64,000 bases of DNA from Solimonas sp040754295 (GTDB lineage: Bacteria > Pseudomonadota > Gammaproteobacteria > Nevskiales > Nevskiaceae), in contig JBFMCQ010000011.1 of NCBI GenBank assembly GCA_040754295.1, forward strand, positions 1 through 64,000, read 5' to 3'. Of this stretch, positions 19,716 through 27,681 are shown piece by piece. Made by a program: the position numbers and the translations under genes. The notes under the pieces are model-generated. The model made no database searches. It was not told the origin of the DNA and saw only the letters and a program-made list of their open reading frames with translations. Numbering within the stretch: the stretch's first letter is position 1; the number at the start of each line of letters is the position of its first letter.

Positions 19716-20919
19716 TCTCGCGCACGATCTTCCAGCTGCCGGCATCGTCGCGGCGCCAGAACTGCTGCTTGCGCGTGGTCACGGCGTAGTTGTCCGAGCT
19801 GTACTCCATCGTGAACTCGGCGACCATGACCCTGTTGCCCGCGCCCGGATAGCGGAACAGGCTGGTGTCGCTGAGGCGGATGTCGATGAAGCTCTTTTCG
19901 GCGTTCACGCGACGCTTGTGCGCGGCGAACGCGGCGCGATCCATGCCGTCCATCGTGAAGTCGTCTGCGTAATACGCGAGGTAGCCGTCGGTGTCGATCG
20001 CGGACCACTTGCGCCGCCAGTCGTCGATGCGGCGCAGAAAGTCCGCGCGCTCGCGCTCGACCGCCGCCGCCGGCACCCACTCCAGCTCGTCGCTGAGCAC
20101 GACCGGCGTGCGGCCGAAGCGCACGTAGCTGCGCAAGCTTTCGAGATCGGCATTGGCCATCGTCACGCAGCCTTCGCTGGAGCGCGGCGGGCGGCTGTAG
20201 GTGTCGCGCGGAACGCCGTGCAGCCAGATGCCCGAGCCGGTGCGCAGCTGCAGCCGGTCCCAGGCGTTGGGGTAGTCCAGCGGCAGTGCGCCCGCACCGT
20301 AGAGCTCCGGCAGCGCCGTGTCGTCGATCCAGCGCTCGATGTGATAGAGCCCGACCGGCGTGCGCAGGTCGCCGGCGGTCTGCTTGCCGGCGCCGTTGCG
20401 GCCGATGGCCGCGTAGTGATGGCGCTCGAGCGAGAGCGCCTCGCCGTCGTTCTTGAGCAGATACAGCCGCGCCTTCGGCAGGTCCACGACGATCGCGTGC
20501 TCGAAGCCCTGCGCCAGCTGCAGCACCGCATTGGGCATCATGCCGGGGCCGGGTACCGCCGTTTCGCTGGCCAAGCGCACGCGCGCCTCCTCGGCGAGCT
20601 CGCTCAGCCGCGGGTCGCCGTCGATCTCACCGGCCAACAGCGCGCTGACGCCGCGGCCGGACAGTGCGGCCAAGAGCTCGCCGTAAAACAGTTGCGCGAG
20701 ACGGAAGTTCGGCTCGGCGCGCGTGAGCGACTCCAGCGTCGACAGCGCGTCGCCGGAGCGGCCGGCGCGCAGCAGCTTGACCGCGGTATTGAACTGCTGC
20801 TCGGGCCCCGGCGCGGCGGCCGCCGCCGCGCTGGCCGTCAGCGCCGTTGCGCACAGCAGCGCGGCGGCGGCCAAGGCCGGCAAGGCCGTTCGCGTCCTTG
20901 CGGTATACCGCGCGGTCAT
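19705..20919 (-). CDS. L,D-transpeptidase (YkuD) with C-terminal NTF2-like domain
   Basis: An exported 404-aa protein. After a signal peptide (Ala-rich, to about residue 35) comes a helical TPR-like stretch (about 38-110) and a YkuD domain (about 140-290) with the active-site array WLHGVP...SSEGCVTM, in which the cysteine is the nucleophile. The end (about 300-404) is an NTF2-like Cds6-type domain ending in WKIVRE. YkuD enzymes make 3-3 peptidoglycan crosslinks or attach proteins to peptidoglycan. The ATG at 20919 (MTARYT) is chosen because an earlier start would run into the upstream gene stop. The neighbouring gene shares the C-terminal domain. Confidence 0.88.
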   Translation of the reverse strand: MTARYTARTRTALPALAAAALLCATALTASAAAAAAPGPEQQFNTAVKLLRAGRSGDALSTLESLTRAEPNFRLAQLFYGELLAALSGRGVSALLAGEIDGDPRLSELAEEARVRLASETAVPGPGMMPNAVLQLAQGFEHAIVVDLPKARLYLLKNDGEALSLERHHYAAIGRNGAGKQTAGDLRTPVGLYHIERWIDDTALPELYGAGALPLDYPNAWDRLQLRTGSGIWLHGVPRDTYSRPPRSSEGCVTMANADLESLRSYVRFGRTPVVLSDELEWVPAAAVERERADFLRRIDDWRRKWSAIDTDGYLAYYADDFTMDGMDRAAFAAHKRRVNAEKSFIDIRLSDTSLFRYPGAGNRVMVAEFTMEYSSDNYAVTTRKQQFWRRDDAGSWKIVREINR

Positions 20920-20935
20920 CTTCGGCCGCCGTCGC

Positions 20936-21928
20936 TCAGAGCGTGTATTCGCGGACGATCTTCCAGCCACCGGGCGTGCGCTGCATGTCGAGCGCCTTGG
21001 TGACCACGTCGGTGAACGTGTCCGACTCGTAGGACTGGCGGAACACGACGCGCGCGCGGTCTTCGCCGGTGCGGCTGAACTGCGGCTCGGCGATCGTCAC
21101 GCGGATGCGCTTGGGGCTGGAGACGCGCTCGCGGCGCTGCGTTTCCCAGGCGCCGCGCGACAGGCCGCCCTCCGGCACGAAGTCGCTCGCGTAGGCCGAG
21201 AAATAGGCGTCCAGATCCTGCGCGGACCAGGCCTCGGCCCAGGCCTCGACGGCGCGTTGCAGCGCAGCGCCGGTGTCCGCGTCGATCTGCGGTCCGGCAG
21301 CGCTCGCCGCCGCCGCGGTCGCTGCGGGCGCCGGGGTCGCGGCGGGCGGTACAGCGACGGCCGCCGCCGGTGCGGCCGGCGCCGGCGGCGGTGCGGCGGC
21401 GTCCATGGCTGCAGCGGCGGCGCTGCTGTCGAGCTGATTGATCAGCGCGAGCTTGCGGCGCACGACCTGATTGGATTCATCCAGCGCCAGGGCGCGGTTG
21501 TAGGCGGCGCCGGCGAGCGCCGCGTAGATGTCGCCGAGATTCTCGTGCGCAGTCGCGTAGCTCGGATGGGTGGCGAGTGCCGCTTCGAGCGCGCTGCGCG
21601 CCTTCTCGTAGTCACCCTGCGCCGCGTAGAGTACGGCGAGGTTGTTGTACGGCTCCGGCAGCTGCGGGTAGTCGCGGGTGAGATCGGCGAACACGCCGAT
21701 CGCATCCTTGGTTCGATCGAGGCGCACCAGTGCCAGGCCGCGGATGAAGCGCGCCTCCGCGTCCTGCGGGTTGTCCTTCAGGTGTTCGTCGAGCAGCTTC
21801 AGTGCCTCCGCGGCGCGGCCCTGCTCGATCATGCCCTGCGCCTCCGACGAGACGCCGGCCGCCGGCAGCACCGGCGAGAACACCAAGGCCGCGACGATCA
21901 CGGCGACGCGGCTCAGCGCAGCTGACAT
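20936..21928 (-). CDS. TPR protein with C-terminal NTF2-like domain
   Basis: A 330-aa exported protein with a signal peptide (to about residue 24), about four TPR units (28-170, for example EALKLLDEHLKDNPQDAEARFI), an Ala/Pro-rich linker (170-215) and a C-terminal NTF2-like domain (220-330) ending WKIVREYTL. The last domain is clearly paralogous to the end of the L,D-transpeptidase 16 bp downstream; both read E...W...D.D.Y...YA.DF early in the domain and end W-KIVRE. The two are in one operon and probably act together in the periplasm, for example as transpeptidase and localisation partner. That role is inference. Confidence 0.8.
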   Translation of the reverse strand: MSAALSRVAVIVAALVFSPVLPAAGVSSEAQGMIEQGRAAEALKLLDEHLKDNPQDAEARFIRGLALVRLDRTKDAIGVFADLTRDYPQLPEPYNNLAVLYAAQGDYEKARSALEAALATHPSYATAHENLGDIYAALAGAAYNRALALDESNQVVRRKLALINQLDSSAAAAAMDAAAPPPAPAAPAAAVAVPPAATPAPAATAAAASAAGPQIDADTGAALQRAVEAWAEAWSAQDLDAYFSAYASDFVPEGGLSRGAWETQRRERVSSPKRIRVTIAEPQFSRTGEDRARVVFRQSYESDTFTDVVTKALDMQRTPGGWKIVREYTL

Positions 21929-22025
21929 AAAGCATTACCCCAGGGTTGTCGCACCGGGTAACTATAGCAGCTCGTCCTTTCGTTCTCGTTCGTAGCGAGG
22001 GCATCGCGAGCGGCGCAGATCGCTG

Positions 22026-22949
22026 CTATCCGTGTCCGTAGACCGGCGGCGCACCGGGCGGCAGGCCCTTGAACCGCTTGTGCACCCAGAAGTACTGCGT
22101 GGGCGCCATCGCGGCGCCCTGCTCGATGACCCGATTGATCCGTGCGGCGTCGGCGACTTCGTCGTCTCCGGGAAAGCCGGCGAGCGCGGGCAGCACGACG
22201 ATCCGGTAGCGGCCGCCGACGCGCTGTGGAAAGTACGGCAGCACTTTGGCGCGGCCCAGCTGTGCGAGCCGCGCGGTCGCGGTGATCGTGCGCACCGGCG
22301 TGCCAAAGAACGGCGCATAGACGCTCAGCCGCAGATCCAGCGTCTGGTCCGGCGCATACCAGATCGCGCGACCGCTGCGCAGTGCGCGCACCAGCCGCCG
22401 CAGATCGTCGCGCGCAAGCGCCGGTAGACCCGATCGGCCTTCGCGCCAGTGGTGCATCAGGTAGTCCATGACCGCGTTGTTGTATGGCCGGTACATCGCA
22501 TGGAACTTCACGCCGGCGAGGCACAGGAAGCGCGCGCCGATCTCCAGCGTCGTGAAGTGCCCGGTGAGCAGCAGCACGCCGCTGCCGTCGGCGGTGGCTG
22601 CGCGCAGATGCTCGAGGCCGACGACCTCACCGCGGCGCCGCAGCCGCCAGTCCGGTGCGAACCAGGCGAGCGCGGTTTCGAACACGCCCCTGCCGAGCTC
22701 GCCGAAATGCTCGCCGACACGGCGCTCGCGCTCGGCGGGTGTCAGCTGCGGAAACGCCAGCGCGAGGTTCGCGCGCACGACCTCGCGGCGGCGCTTGAGC
22801 AGGCGTCCGGCGAGCCGGCCGAGCGCGGCGCCGAGCGCCATCTGCAGCGGAATCGGTAGCCAGCTCAGCAGCCACGCGCCGCCCACGGCGAGCCAGGTCG
22901 GCCAATGCCGCGGGTGCAGCAATGAGGCGTGGAAGACGGGGTCGGACAT
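22026..22949 (-). CDS. lpxL: Lauroyl/myristoyl-type lipid A acyltransferase (LpxL/HtrB family)
   Basis: A 307-aa inner-membrane acyltransferase that adds a secondary acyl chain to Kdo2-lipid IVA. It has an N-terminal hydrophobic anchor (about residues 14-50), the family motif RANLALAFPQLT, catalytic HFTTLE (His and Glu of the HX4D/E motif) in LLTGHFTTLEIG, then AMYRPYNN and YAPDQTLD. Length matches LpxL/LpxM/LpxP (about 300 aa); which acyl chain or position it uses cannot be read from the sequence. It is divergent from waaA with only 57 bp between the starts. Confidence 0.88.
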   Translation of the reverse strand: MSDPVFHASLLHPRHWPTWLAVGGAWLLSWLPIPLQMALGAALGRLAGRLLKRRREVVRANLALAFPQLTPAERERRVGEHFGELGRGVFETALAWFAPDWRLRRRGEVVGLEHLRAATADGSGVLLLTGHFTTLEIGARFLCLAGVKFHAMYRPYNNAVMDYLMHHWREGRSGLPALARDDLRRLVRALRSGRAIWYAPDQTLDLRLSVYAPFFGTPVRTITATARLAQLGRAKVLPYFPQRVGGRYRIVVLPALAGFPGDDEVADAARINRVIEQGAAMAPTQYFWVHKRFKGLPPGAPPVYGHG

Positions 22950-23006
22950 CGCGGAATTACAGCAGCTTCGCGTTCCGGGTTGCCAGCGCGCGCACATAAT
23001 GCGCCG

Positions 23007-24269
23007 ATGCGCCCGATCTACAGCCTGCTGCTCTACCTGCTCACACCGTTCGTGCTGCTGCGCCTGCTGTGGCGCTCGCGCCAGCTGCCGGAGTACCGCC
23101 GCCGCATCGGCGAGCGCTTCGGCTGGGTGCCGCGGCCGGCACAGGACGTCGCCGTGTGGGTGCACGCGGTGTCGGTCGGCGAGACGCTCGCGGCGCTGCC
23201 GTTGATCCGCGCGCTGATCGAGCGTCACGGCGAACGCCGCGTGCTGGTGACGACGACGACGCCGACCGGCTCGGCGCGGGTGCGCGAGGCGCTCGGCGAT
23301 CGCGTGCTGCACGTCTATGCACCCTACGACCTGCCGCACGTGGTCGCGCGCTTCATACGGCGCATGCAACCGCAGCGCGCGGTGATCATGGAAACCGAGC
23401 TCTGGCCCAATCTGTTCCGCGAACTGCGCCGCCGCGGAGTGCCGCTGGTCGTCGCCAACGCGCGTCTGTCGCCGCGCTCGTTTGCGGGCTACGGCCGCGT
23501 CCGCGCGTTCACCGCGGCGACGCTCGCCGACTGCACGCACATCGCCGCGCAGAGCGAGGCCGATGCGCAGCGCTTCCGCGCGCTCGGTGCGCCGGACGAG
23601 CGTGTCAGCGTCATGGGCAACATCAAACTCGATCAGACCGCGCCGCAGGACCAGCTCGAGCGCGGGCAGGCCCTGCGCGAGCGGCTCGGCGGGCAGCGCC
23701 CGGCGTGGGTCGCCGCGAGCACGCACGAGGGCGAAGAGGAGATCGCGCTCGCGGCGCATCGCGAGCTGCTGCGCGCGCAACCCGGCGCGCTGCTGATCCT
23801 GGTGCCGCGCCATCCGCAGCGCTTCGACGCCGTCGCCCGCCAGATCGAGAAAGCCGGCTTGGCGTACGTGCGCCGCAGCGCGCTCGAAACGATTCCCGAT
23901 TCCCGATTCCCGATTCCCGTTCTCCTCGGCGACAGCATGGGCGAGATGTTCATGTACTTCGCCGCCTGCGACGTCGCCTTCGTCGGCGGCTCGCTGGTGC
24001 CGATCGGCGGGCACAACGTGCTGGAGCCCGCCCTGCTCGGCAAGCCGGTGCTGTTCGGGCCGCACATGCACAACTTCGTGGCCGCGCGCGAGCTGCTGAT
24101 GGCCGTCGACGCGGCCGTCGAGATCCGCGCTGCGTCGCTCGCCGATGCGCTCGCGGCGCTGCTCGCGGACCCGCAGCGCCGTGCGCGCATGGGCGGCGCG
24201 GGGCACGCCGCGGTTGCGGCCAACCGCGGTGCGCGGGAGCGGCTGCTGGCGCTGATCGAGCGCAGCTGA
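23007..24269 (+). CDS. waaA: 3-deoxy-D-manno-octulosonic acid (Kdo) transferase WaaA
   Basis: A GT30 glycosyltransferase of 420 aa that adds Kdo to lipid IVA. It has an N-terminal membrane anchor (residues 1-22), then VWVHAVSVGET, TTTTPTGS, METELWPNL, GNIKLD, AASTHEGEEE, VPRHPQRF, FVGGSLVPIGGHNVLEPAL and FGPHMHNF, all family hallmarks. A (GATTCCC)x4 tandem repeat lies in the coding region and is translated as IPDSRFPIP. The 28-bp tract is not a multiple of three as a unit change, so gain or loss of one copy would frameshift the gene. No ribosome-binding site is seen before the ATG, while CATAAT ends six bases upstream. Confidence 0.93.
   Translation: MRPIYSLLLYLLTPFVLLRLLWRSRQLPEYRRRIGERFGWVPRPAQDVAVWVHAVSVGETLAALPLIRALIERHGERRVLVTTTTPTGSARVREALGDRVLHVYAPYDLPHVVARFIRRMQPQRAVIMETELWPNLFRELRRRGVPLVVANARLSPRSFAGYGRVRAFTAATLADCTHIAAQSEADAQRFRALGAPDERVSVMGNIKLDQTAPQDQLERGQALRERLGGQRPAWVAASTHEGEEEIALAAHRELLRAQPGALLILVPRHPQRFDAVARQIEKAGLAYVRRSALETIPDSRFPIPVLLGDSMGEMFMYFAACDVAFVGGSLVPIGGHNVLEPALLGKPVLFGPHMHNFVAARELLMAVDAAVEIRAASLADALAALLADPQRRARMGGAGHAAVAANRGARERLLALIERS
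23891..23918 (+). repeat. Heptanucleotide tandem repeat (GATTCCC)x4 inside waaA
   Basis: Four perfect copies of a 7-bp unit within the waaA reading frame, between the Rossmann-like region and the FVGGSLVPIGGHN motif. Such GATTCCC runs are, to my knowledge, common between genes in Xanthomonadaceae-type genomes; an intragenic copy in a core LPS gene is less usual. Confidence 0.85.
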
Positions 24270-24281
24270 TGCGCTGCGCTC
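24258..24281. terminator. Stem-loop spanning the waaA stop codon
   Basis: GAGCGCAGC and GCTGCGCTC form a 9-bp perfect stem with a 6-base loop containing the waaA stop. It lies between convergent waaA and rarD and could end both transcripts. No T-tract. Confidence 0.45.
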
Positions 24282-24320
24282 AGCAGATCGCAACCTGGGA
24301 CGGGGTGAGCCGCATCGGCG

Positions 24321-25217
24321 TTACGAGCTGCCGGTCGCCGCCACCGCCAGCTGCCCGCGCCGGCGCGCGCGCCACAGGCCGTCGCTCGCATAGACCGCGA
24401 GTGCCAGCCAGATGCAGCCGAAGCCGAGCGCCTGCGCCCTGCTGAACGGCTCGCCGAACACGAGCACACCGCTGATCAGCTGCAGCGTCGGCGCGAGGTA
24501 CTGCAAGATGCCGACCATCGACAGCGGAATGCGGCGTGCGCCGATCGCGAACAGCACCAGCGGCAGCGCAGTGACCAGGCCGCCGGCGATCAGCAGCGCG
24601 TCGATGCGCATGCCCAGATGACCGAAGCCGCCGCTGCCGGCGTGCTCGGTCCAGAGCAGGAAGGCCAGCGCCGGGATGAACAGCAGGCCGCTTTCGACGG
24701 CCACGCCCTGCACCGACGGTACGACCGCAAGCTTGCGGATCAACCCGTAGCTGCCGAAGGACAGGGCCAGCGCCAGCGCGATCCACGGCAGCTTGCCGGC
24801 CTGCCAGGTGAGCCAGAGGACGCCGGCCGCCGCGAGCGCGACCGCGAGCCATTGCGCGCGGTTGAGCCGCTCGCGCAGGATCAGCACGCCCATCAGCACG
24901 CTGACCAGCGGATTGATGAAATAGCCGAGGCTGGTCTCGACGATGTGCCCGGCGTTGACCGCCCAGATGTACAGCCACCAGTTGATCGAGATCAGCGCCG
25001 CGCTCGCGGCGAGCATCGTCAGCAGCTGCGGCGTCAGCCTGCGCAGCCATGAGAGGCCATGGCGCGCGAACAGCCAGACGCCGACGAACAGCGCGCACCA
25101 GACGATCCGGTGCGCCATGATCTGCGGCGCGGGCACCGCCTGCAGCTGCTTCCAGTAGACCGGAAACAGGCCCCAGATCAGATAAGCGGCGGTGGCGGCG
25201 GCGAGACCCTGGCGCAT
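24321..25217 (-). CDS. rarD: EamA-family transporter RarD
   Basis: A 298-aa inner-membrane protein with ten hydrophobic segments in two five-helix EamA repeats. The start MRQGLAAATAAYLIWGLFPVYWKQL and the stretch MAHRIVWCALFVG are characteristic of the RarD/YojE subfamily (chloramphenicol-sensitive protein RarD). NWWLYIWAVNAGHIVE and SLGYFINPLVSVLMGV are the family-conserved central parts. The transported substrate is not established for the family. Convergent with waaA and divergent from the GGDEF gene. Confidence 0.9.
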   Translation of the reverse strand: MRQGLAAATAAYLIWGLFPVYWKQLQAVPAPQIMAHRIVWCALFVGVWLFARHGLSWLRRLTPQLLTMLAASAALISINWWLYIWAVNAGHIVETSLGYFINPLVSVLMGVLILRERLNRAQWLAVALAAAGVLWLTWQAGKLPWIALALALSFGSYGLIRKLAVVPSVQGVAVESGLLFIPALAFLLWTEHAGSGGFGHLGMRIDALLIAGGLVTALPLVLFAIGARRIPLSMVGILQYLAPTLQLISGVLVFGEPFSRAQALGFGCIWLALAVYASDGLWRARRRGQLAVAATGSS

Positions 25218-25458
25218 CGGCGCATGCGGACGGCGGAATGGGCGCGCAGTCTACGCCCCCTGCGCATGCACGTGCTGTACGAGCCGCGGCCGGTCGCGGA
25301 AACCCGGCAGACGCAGCCCGAACGGCGTCTTGCAGGCCATATCCTACAAAGCGCGCCGGCGGACGCGGCGCTCGCCGGCCCGCCGGTGCCGCGTAGAATG
25401 CGGCCATGGCGTGCCGTGACTTGACGGTGCGACCTGCGAAGGCAGATGGGATCTACCG

Positions 25459-26457
25459 ATGATTACCGGCATCCGCGAGCTTGCGACGCCATCGGTCCTG
25501 CGGACCTGGGGCGGCGACGTCTTCTTGGGCGCCTGGCTGCCCGGCCATCATGAGCGGCTGCTGCGCCAGCAGCCGGAGAAGACTCCGGAGATCGTGCAGA
25601 GCGTCACCGACTACGGCATCTACCTGATCGACCGCCGCGGCCTGATCCGGAGCTGGAACCGCGGTGCCGAGAACATCACCGGCTTCGTGCCGGGCGAGGT
25701 GCTTGGCCAGCGTTTCGACCTGCTGTTTCCCGAGCAGGCGGTGCGCGACGGCGTGCCGCGGCGCACGCTGGAGCTGGTGCGCGCCAACCGCCACAGCCGC
25801 GACGAGCAGCGCCGCCGGCTGCGCAATGGCGGCGAGTTTCTGGCGCTGTCGTCGATCGATTCGGTACGCACCGAGAGCGGCGAGCTGCAGGGCTATGTCG
25901 AAGTGTTCCAGGACATCAGCGAGGCCAGGCAGCGCGAGGAGCGGTTGTACCAGCGCGCTACGCGCGATCCGCTGACCGGCGTTGCCCGCCGCGGGCATTT
26001 TCTGGAGATGGCGCAGCTGGAGCTCGAGCGCGCACGCCGCTTCGCCGAGCCGCTGTCGATCGTCGTTTTCGACGTCGACCAGTTCGGGAAGATCAACGAC
26101 GTCTACGGCCACGAAGTGGGCGACCGCGTCCTCGTCAGCCTGGCGCGCGCCGCACTCGCCCACCTGCGCCGCATCGACCTGATCGGCCGGCTCGGCAGCG
26201 ACGAGTTTGCGGTGCTGATGCCGCGCGCGAACAAGGAGCCGGCGGCGGAAATCGCGCAGCGCCTGCGCCGGATCTTCGGCGAGCAGCGCGTGCCGGTGGT
26301 GGGCGGCGGCCGCGAGATCGGCTACACGGTCACGCTGGGCCTCGCCGCGCTGCGGCCGACGACACGCGATGTCGCCGAGCTGCTGCGCAATGCCGACAGC
26401 GCGCTGGTCAAGGCCAAGCGCGAGGGGCACAACCGCCTCGAAGTCTGGTTCGAATGA
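25459..26457 (+). CDS. PAS-GGDEF diguanylate cyclase
   Basis: A 332-aa soluble protein with a PAS/PAC sensor domain (about residues 45-160: YGIYLIDRRGLIRSWNRGAE and GYVEVFQDISEARQ) and a GGDEF domain (about 168-330). The active-site motif is GSDEF rather than GGDEF. The product-inhibition I-site RRID sits five residues before it, as in feedback-regulated cyclases. GSDEF variants can be active, so c-di-GMP synthesis is plausible but unproven. It is preceded by a GGGA ribosome-binding site, with a TAGAAT box at 25394-25399. No transmembrane segment is present, so the sensed cue is cytoplasmic. Confidence 0.9.
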   Translation: MITGIRELATPSVLRTWGGDVFLGAWLPGHHERLLRQQPEKTPEIVQSVTDYGIYLIDRRGLIRSWNRGAENITGFVPGEVLGQRFDLLFPEQAVRDGVPRRTLELVRANRHSRDEQRRRLRNGGEFLALSSIDSVRTESGELQGYVEVFQDISEARQREERLYQRATRDPLTGVARRGHFLEMAQLELERARRFAEPLSIVVFDVDQFGKINDVYGHEVGDRVLVSLARAALAHLRRIDLIGRLGSDEFAVLMPRANKEPAAEIAQRLRRIFGEQRVPVVGGGREIGYTVTLGLAALRPTTRDVAELLRNADSALVKAKREGHNRLEVWFE

Positions 26458-26539
26458 GCCGGGGCGGCAGGATTAGTTAACGGGGGTTAACGGCGCTGCC
26501 CCGCTGCCTGCACAATAAGTCTCCTTGCCCGGAGGCTCC

Positions 26540-26794
26540 ATGAGGGATCGTGATGGCAGGGTCGTCGCCGTCACCGGTGCGTTCGGCAATCTCGGCGCGG
26601 CCGTCGCCCAGCTCGCCGACGCCGGCGCCGCGAAGGCGGCGATCGACGCGCCGCAGAACCGCAAGGACATGCCGGACGCCGATGCCACGCGCCGGGTCAC
26701 GCCGCAGCAGGTCGCCGAGGTGATCGGATTCCTGCTGCCGGATGCCGCCGCCGCGCTGACCGGCGCGCCGATCCGGGTCGCGGGCCGCCTGTAA
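26540..26794 (+). pseudogene. Internally deleted short-chain dehydrogenase/reductase
   Basis: An 84-aa frame that joins the N-terminal Rossmann start of an SDR (GRVVAVTGAFGNLGAAVAQ, with the TGxxxxxG-type dinucleotide loop) directly to an SDR C-terminus (VTPQQVAEVIGFLLPDAAAALTGAPIRV). The central 140 or so residues, including the catalytic Ser-Tyr-Lys region, are missing, yet the join is in frame and a good ribosome-binding site (GGAGG at 26531-26535) remains. Whole SDRs of this type are about 230 aa. It cannot be an active dehydrogenase; a small residual protein may still be made. Confidence 0.75.
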
Positions 26795-26797
26795 CGC

Positions 26798-27397
26798 TCA
26801 GCCGATGTCGGCTGCGCTGTTGACGATGCGGCCGACGAGGCCGTAGTCCTTGGCTTCCTGTGCGCTCATCCAGTAATCGCGCTCGGTGTCCTGCTGGATG
26901 CGCTCCAGCGGCTGCCCGGTTTCGCGCGCGAAGATCTCGTTGAGCCGCTGGCGCATGCGCACGATTTCCTTGGCCATGATGGCGATGTCGCTCGCCGTGC
27001 CGCCGGCGCCGCCGCTGGGCTGGTGCAGCATGAAGCGGGTGTTCGGCAGGCTCAGGCGGTTCTCGCGCTTGGCGGCGGCGTAGATCAGCGCGCCGGCGCT
27101 GGCGACCCAGCCGGTGCCGACGATGCGCACCGCCGGCTTCACGAACCTGATCATGTCGTGGATCGTGTCGCCCGACTCGACGTGCCCGCCCTGGCTATTG
27201 ATGTAGATGGTGATCGGGTCGTCCGACTCCGCCGCGAGCGCGAGCAGGCGCGCGGTGAAGGCTTCGGCGACCTTCTGGTTGATCTGGCCGTAGATGAGGA
27301 TCGTGCGTGCCTTGAACAGACGCTCCTCGAGCGCGCGCGAGCGGCGCGCCTTGGCGTCTTCGTCCTTGTCTTCGTTGAGTCGGGATTCGTCGAGCAT
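26798..27397 (-). CDS. ClpP-family serine protease subunit
   Basis: A 199-aa ClpP-like protein with the catalytic triad Ser100 (WVASAGALIY), His125 (FMLHQPSGG) and Asp174 (ERDYWMS). The family regions YGQINQKVAEAF, YINSQGGHVESGDTIHDMI and the C-terminal AKDYGLVGRIV are all present. It is not beside clpX or tig, and has a charged N-terminus (DEDAKARRSR) unlike the housekeeping ClpP, so it is likely a second, orphan ClpP isoform. Partner ATPase unknown. Its 3' end nearly touches the SDR remnant (tail to tail, three bases apart). Confidence 0.88.
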   Translation of the reverse strand: MLDESRLNEDKDEDAKARRSRALEERLFKARTILIYGQINQKVAEAFTARLLALAAESDDPITIYINSQGGHVESGDTIHDMIRFVKPAVRIVGTGWVASAGALIYAAAKRENRLSLPNTRFMLHQPSGGAGGTASDIAIMAKEIVRMRQRLNEIFARETGQPLERIQQDTERDYWMSAQEAKDYGLVGRIVNSAADIG

Positions 27398-27440
27398 GGC
27401 CTGGATCAGCGGGGAACGGAGCGCGATTCTAAACCGCGCG

Positions 27441-27596
27441 TCACAAGTCCGCAGGGACCGTGCGTTCGCGCGCCCATGCGCGCAGCGCCGCGATCGGCTC
27501 GGCCATGACCAGCGACAGCGGGCGGGTGCGCTGCAGCTCCTCCCGGATCAGCGCGGTGTCGAGGGCGACCTGGCGCAGCGCGGCGTCGTGAAGCAC
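27441..27596 (-). CDS. Possible small gene or 3' gene remnant
   Basis: A 51-codon frame from GTG 27596 (HDAALRQVALDTALIREELQ ... ending RERTVPADL) upstream of clpP on the same strand. Third codon positions are almost all G or C, exactly like the real genes around it, and the amino acid mix is that of a helical soluble protein, so it looks coded rather than random. I recognise no family. It could be the tail of a gene whose front was lost when the neighbouring epimerase region was joined. Confidence 0.3.
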   Translation of the reverse strand: MLHDAALRQVALDTALIREELQRTRPLSLVMAEPIAALRAWARERTVPADL

Positions 27597-27681
27597 CCTT
27601 CGGGCAAGTGTAGCGGCGGGCGGTTCTACGCGCCGCGCGACGGCGCTACCCTGTACGCCACCGTCCCGACAGGAGAGCGCG

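Noticed and set aside
22026..24293. One long minus-strand protein spanning lpxL and opposite waaA
   Set aside because: Only the last 307 residues (from ATG 22949) are the acyltransferase; the part opposite waaA is antisense noise.
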